Below, one piece after another: positions 5,418 to 7,557 of a stretch of DNA of 7,557 nucleotides. Numbering within the stretch: position 1 is the first letter of the stretch; every line of letters starts with the position of its first letter. Made by a program: the position numbers and the translations under genes. The notes under the pieces were generated by a model. It made no database searches. It was not told the DNA's origin and worked only from the letters and a program-made list of their open reading frames with translations. Source of the DNA: Pseudomonadota bacterium (GTDB lineage Bacteria > Pseudomonadota > Gammaproteobacteria > Burkholderiales > Thiobacillaceae); NCBI GenBank assembly GCA_021821425.1, contig JAKACL010000142.1, positions 1 through 7,557 of the forward strand, in the 5' to 3' direction.

Positions 5418-5789
5418 CTAGGCGACGCTGCCGAAACTGCGGTCGGACGCGATGGCCGGCGCCTTCAGCCCGGCCAGCCGGCAGCTTTGCACGATGGGGC
5501 CGCCCGGAAACAGGGTATAGAGATAGCGCAGGCCGCCCTTGGCGTGGAAATGCTCGTCGAGCGCATCGTGCAGTTCGCGCAGGTTGATGACTGCGTCGTC
5601 CGCGTGATGCGCGTAATAGTGTTGCAGGGCGCGAACCGTCTCCCAATGGTCGGGCATCAGCTTGAGGTCTTCCTGGTGCGCGGTCCGGATCGCGTCTTCA
5701 CGGGTCCAGTCGAGCGGCGCGTCGGGAAAATCGGGGTCGCTTGCCGGCTCGCGGATCAGCCGGTTGATGTCGTTTGAAACGTGCAGCAT
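5418..5789 (-). CDS. DsrC/TusE-like protein lacking the penultimate cysteine
   Basis: DsrC and TusE are small sulfur carriers with a flexible C-terminal arm. The ATG at 5789 has AAAGGAG just upstream, which decides against an in-frame start at 5852. Family features of this 123-residue protein are LDWTREDAIRTAHQEDL (26-42), LMPDHWETVRALQHYY (44-59), and LRYLYTLFPGGPIVQSCRLAGL (87-108). C103 corresponds to CysB of DsrC, in the QACKIAGL context. In true DsrC and TusE a second cysteine (CysA) lies 11 residues later as the penultimate residue (PxGCV); here that position is A114 and the chain continues nine residues to SFGSVA. Other frames do not restore a GCV ending, so a recent frameshift is unlikely. 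It is therefore not an ordinary TusE (tRNA thiolation) or DsrC (sulfite reductase partner) and may belong to the Cys-deficient, possibly regulatory DsrC-like group. No tusBCD or dsr genes are adjacent. Confidence 0.87.
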   Translation of the reverse strand: MLHVSNDINRLIREPASDPDFPDAPLDWTREDAIRTAHQEDLKLMPDHWETVRALQHYYAHHADDAVINLRELHDALDEHFHAKGGLRYLYTLFPGGPIVQSCRLAGLKAPAIASDRSFGSVA

Positions 5790-5827
5790 GGTTTTCTCCT
5801 TTGGTGTGCTGAGAAATGCGCCCTTTA

Positions 5828-5856
5828 AAAATAGGTCAGTCCCACGACGCATACAA
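5828..5856 (-). promoter_or_regulatory. Candidate sigma70 promoter for the DsrC-like gene
   Basis: On the minus strand TTGTAT (5856-5851), a 17-base spacer and TATTTT (5833-5828) lie in the divergent intergenic region, predicting a start near 5821 and a leader of about 30 bases. The hexamers match three and four of six consensus positions. Confidence 0.4.
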
Positions 5857-5910
5857 GGCGGTTCGACGGACTAAGCTGAAATGCGTTGCTTACCCCGAGG
5901 TTGCGTTGCC

Positions 5911-6447
5911 GTGGCAAAACGATCCTGTCCGCTCGCCAAGGTCTATGGCCTGCTGGAGCCTGGCCCGGTGGTGCTGGTGACAACCGCCCGCAAGGGGCGC
6001 GCCAACATGATGACGATGTCGTGGCACACCATGATGGAGTTCGAACCGCCGCTTGTCGGCTGCGTGATCAGCGGGCGCAATGCTTCGTTCGATACGCTGC
6101 GTGCGACAAAGGAATGCGTGATCAATATCCCGACGCAGGAACTGGCGAAGCAGGTGGTGGGCATCGGCAACTGCTCCGGGGCTAAGGTCGACAAATTTGG
6201 GAAATTCGGTCTCACGCCGGTCGCGGCCGCACAGGTAAAGGCGCCGCTGATCGCCGAATGCTATGCCAGCCTGGAATGCAGGGTGGCCGACTCGCGGCTG
6301 GTGAACCGCTACAATTTTTTCGTTCTGGAAGTGGTGCAGGCGTGGGTCGACCGGGCGATCAGGCATCCGCAAACCCTGCACCATCGCGGCAACGGCGTGT
6401 TCGCGGTGGCGGGCGAAACGCTGCGGCTGCGCTCGCGGATGAAATAG
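5911..6447 (+). CDS. Flavin reductase-like FMN-binding protein (flavoredoxin type)
   Basis: This belongs to the flavin reductase-like family with a split-barrel FMN fold; members reduce flavins or use bound FMN to pass electrons. Counting from GTG 5911 (178 aa), the family core is EPGPVVLVTTARKGRANMMT (16-35), SWHTMMEFEPPLVGCVIS (37-54), CVINIPTQELAKQVV (69-83), a VDKFGKFGLTPV stretch (93-104), APLIAECYASLECRV (111-125) and VNRYNFFVLEVV (131-142). The TMSW and Pro-Pro segment is where FMN phosphate and ring contacts lie in this family. The start is ambiguous. GTG 5911 has GAGG ten bases upstream and gives an N-terminus, AKRSCPLAKVYGLLEPGPV, of the length usual for relatives. An ATG at 5881 in the same frame would add ten residues (RCLPRGCVA) with no ribosome site. 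The natural electron donor and substrate cannot be read from sequence. It lies 86 bases before dodecin, suggesting shared flavin handling. Confidence 0.87.
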   Translation: MAKRSCPLAKVYGLLEPGPVVLVTTARKGRANMMTMSWHTMMEFEPPLVGCVISGRNASFDTLRATKECVINIPTQELAKQVVGIGNCSGAKVDKFGKFGLTPVAAAQVKAPLIAECYASLECRVADSRLVNRYNFFVLEVVQAWVDRAIRHPQTLHHRGNGVFAVAGETLRLRSRMK

Positions 6448-6533
6448 CGCGGGCGCGGGATTTAACAGTTGGATTCCGCGCGCCAGTTGATAGGCTGAAT
6501 GCTGGACATCCTGTTCAAACGGAAGGGGGCGAC

Positions 6534-6734
6534 ATGAGTATCGCAAAAACCATCGAGGTCACGGCGAGTTCCAAAAAAGGATTCGAGGATGCGATCAAGC
6601 AGGGGGTCGCGAAGGCGGCCGAATCGCTGGCCAACATCACCGGCGCCTGGGTGATGGACCAGAGCGTGAAGGTGAACAAGGGCAAGATCGCCGAATACAG
6701 CGTGAGGATGAAGCTGACCTTTGTCCTGAAGTAA
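6534..6734 (+). CDS. Dodecin, flavin-binding storage protein
   Basis: Dodecin is a hollow twelve-subunit protein that binds flavins in stacked pairs and buffers free FMN/FAD and their breakdown products. The 66-residue length is exactly that of the family. The fold is visible: strand SIAKTIEVTASS (2-13), the single helix GFEDAIKQGVAKAAESLANI (16-35), strand GAWVMDQSVKVN (37-48) and strand AEYSVRMKLTFVLK (53-66). W39 is the conserved tryptophan that stacks on the flavin, and Q43 is at the position of the glutamine that contacts the ring. The ATG at 6534 follows GGAAGGGGG with a short spacer. The gene lies 86 bases downstream of the flavin reductase-like gene on the same strand. No clear terminator separates them, and no convincing promoter was found in the gap, so co-transcription is possible. 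Confidence 0.95.
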   Translation: MSIAKTIEVTASSKKGFEDAIKQGVAKAAESLANITGAWVMDQSVKVNKGKIAEYSVRMKLTFVLK

Positions 6735-6826
6735 GTCGCGCCTGGGTGAAGTCGGGCGGCAGGCCGGGCGCCTGATCGCGTGGCGTTTCCCGCATTCAAT
6801 CCGAAGCCGCGCGGGAGTTTCTCTGC

Positions 6827-6845
6827 ATGCGGCCCCAGGCCGCAT
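6827..6845. repeat. Perfect 8-bp inverted repeat between dodecin and the MFS gene
   Basis: ATGCGGCC (6827-6834) and GGCCGCAT (6838-6845) are exact complements around CCA. The hairpin would be stable, but no T run follows on either strand, so it is not a standard intrinsic terminator. It lies 92 bases after the dodecin stop and 43 bases before the transporter start, where it could end dodecin transcription or act on the transporter leader. Confidence 0.5.
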
Positions 6846-6888
6846 AATGCGCGCTGCGTTGTGCCCGCCTGTGCGGCAGTCCGAGTTC

Positions 6889-7557
6889 ATGTCCAATCTC
6901 CCCTACTGGCGTCTGTCCGGTTTCTATTTCTTCTACTTCGCCTTCGTCGGCGCGATGTCGCCGTTCTGGGGGCTGTACCTGCAGTCGCTGGCGTTCAACG
7001 CGTTCCAGATCGGCGTGCTGATGTCGCTGCTGCAGGTGATGCGGATTTTCGCGCCCAATATCTGGGGGCATATCGCCGACCGCACTGGCCGCCGCACCGC
7101 GATCGTGCAGGTCGCGGCGCTGGGCAGCGTGCTCGTGTTCGCCGGGGTGTTCTTCGGCAGCAGCTTCTGGTGGATGTTCGCAGTGACGGCGGCGTTGAGC
7201 TTTTTCTGGAGCGCTTCGCTGCCGCTGGTCGAGGCGATGACGCTGTCGCATCTGGGCGAGCGCACCGATGCCTACGGCCGAATCCGCCTGTGGGGTTCGA
7301 TCGGCTTCATCCTGGTGGTGGTGGGGCTGGGCTACGCGTTCGATTTCGTTTCCATCGCCTGGTTGCCGTGGGCGGTGCTGCTCTTGATGCTGGGGATCGT
7401 CGCGTTCGCGCGGGTGATCCCCGAGGCCGAGATCCTGCCGCACGCCGGCGACCACATTCCGGTCTGGGACGTGCTGAAGCGGCCCGAGGTCGCCTCGCTC
7501 TTGGCCGCCTGCCTGCTGATGGCGGTGACGCATGGGCCGTACTACACCTTCTATTCG
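6889..7557 (+). CDS. MFS transporter, 3-phenylpropionate (HcaT)-like family, 3' end cut by window
   Basis: This inner-membrane transporter is seen for 223 codons, about the first half of the usual 380-400 residues, with no stop. The protein starts directly at helix 1 (YWRLSGFYFFYFAFVGAMSP, 6-25). Further membrane segments lie at about 42-58, 72-90, 93-115, 135-153 and 157-176, with a seventh starting at 200. The loop between helices 2 and 3, GHIADRTGRRT (60-70), is MFS motif A. YGRIRLWGSIGF (129-140) between helices 4 and 5 is typical of the nucleoside/phenylpropionate-like group (MFS_1_like, HcaT). The substrate cannot be told; betaproteobacterial members are mostly unstudied. The start is moderately sure: ATG 6889 gives the family-like N-terminus but has only a weak ribosome site, and an in-frame ATG at 6847, right after the inverted repeat, would add 14 residues. 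Confidence 0.87.
   Translation, partial: MSNLPYWRLSGFYFFYFAFVGAMSPFWGLYLQSLAFNAFQIGVLMSLLQVMRIFAPNIWGHIADRTGRRTAIVQVAALGSVLVFAGVFFGSSFWWMFAVTAALSFFWSASLPLVEAMTLSHLGERTDAYGRIRLWGSIGFILVVVGLGYAFDFVSIAWLPWAVLLLMLGIVAFARVIPEAEILPHAGDHIPVWDVLKRPEVASLLAACLLMAVTHGPYYTFYS

Noticed and set aside
6796..7533. - strand open frame of 245 codons rich in His, Gln and Arg
   Set aside because: Antisense shadow of the MFS transporter, which has membrane helices and motif A on the + strand.

Overview
The window reads as a chromosomal segment of a GC-rich betaproteobacterium. The gene content (a DsrC/TusE-like protein, a periplasmic DsrE-family protein, an FlhG-type ATPase, GGDEF and HDOD proteins, dodecin) fits a sulfur-oxidising member of the Nitrosomonadales such as Thiobacillus or Sulfuricella relatives. 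This placement is inference from gene families only. No insertion sequence, CRISPR array, tRNA or rRNA was recognised.

Layout. 1-278 (-): 5' part of an exported Gly/Ala-rich protein cut by the window edge, followed by an AT-richer spacer to 632. 633-902 (+): small basic hypothetical protein, convergent with 916-1422 (-), an outer-membrane beta-barrel that keeps the His/Asp/Ser arrangement of the lipid A palmitoyltransferase PagP. 1652-1792 (-): a 46-residue Lys-rich protein with a TTG start and a very good Shine-Dalgarno. 1793-2037: spacer with a strong + strand intrinsic terminator (1950-1980) and no + strand gene before it for about 1 kb, so a small RNA or an attenuated leader is likely. 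2038-2553 (+): exported DsrE-like protein.

2769-3614 (+): HDOD-domain protein with a degenerate HD site. It converges on, and shares the four bases CTAG of its stop codon with, a minus-strand pair: a GGDEF diguanylate cyclase (4441-5280) whose stop overlaps the start (ATGA) of an FlhG/MinD-like ATPase (3611-4444). These three look like a compact signalling and localisation group without visible flagellar genes. 5418-5789 (-): DsrC-like protein that has lost the penultimate cysteine, transcribed divergently from 5911-6447 (+), a flavin reductase-like FMN-binding protein. That gene is followed by dodecin, a flavin-storage protein (6534-6734, +), and by the start of a 3-phenylpropionate-type MFS transporter (6889 to the window end, +).

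Themes: sulfur-carrier biochemistry (DsrE-like, DsrC-like), flavin handling (flavin reductase, dodecin), envelope modification (PagP-like) and c-di-GMP signalling. I see no single clearly new multi-gene system. The best leads are the putative RNA at about 1817-1980, the divergent PagP-like enzyme, the Cys-deficient DsrC-like protein, and the GGDEF/FlhG/HDOD group.
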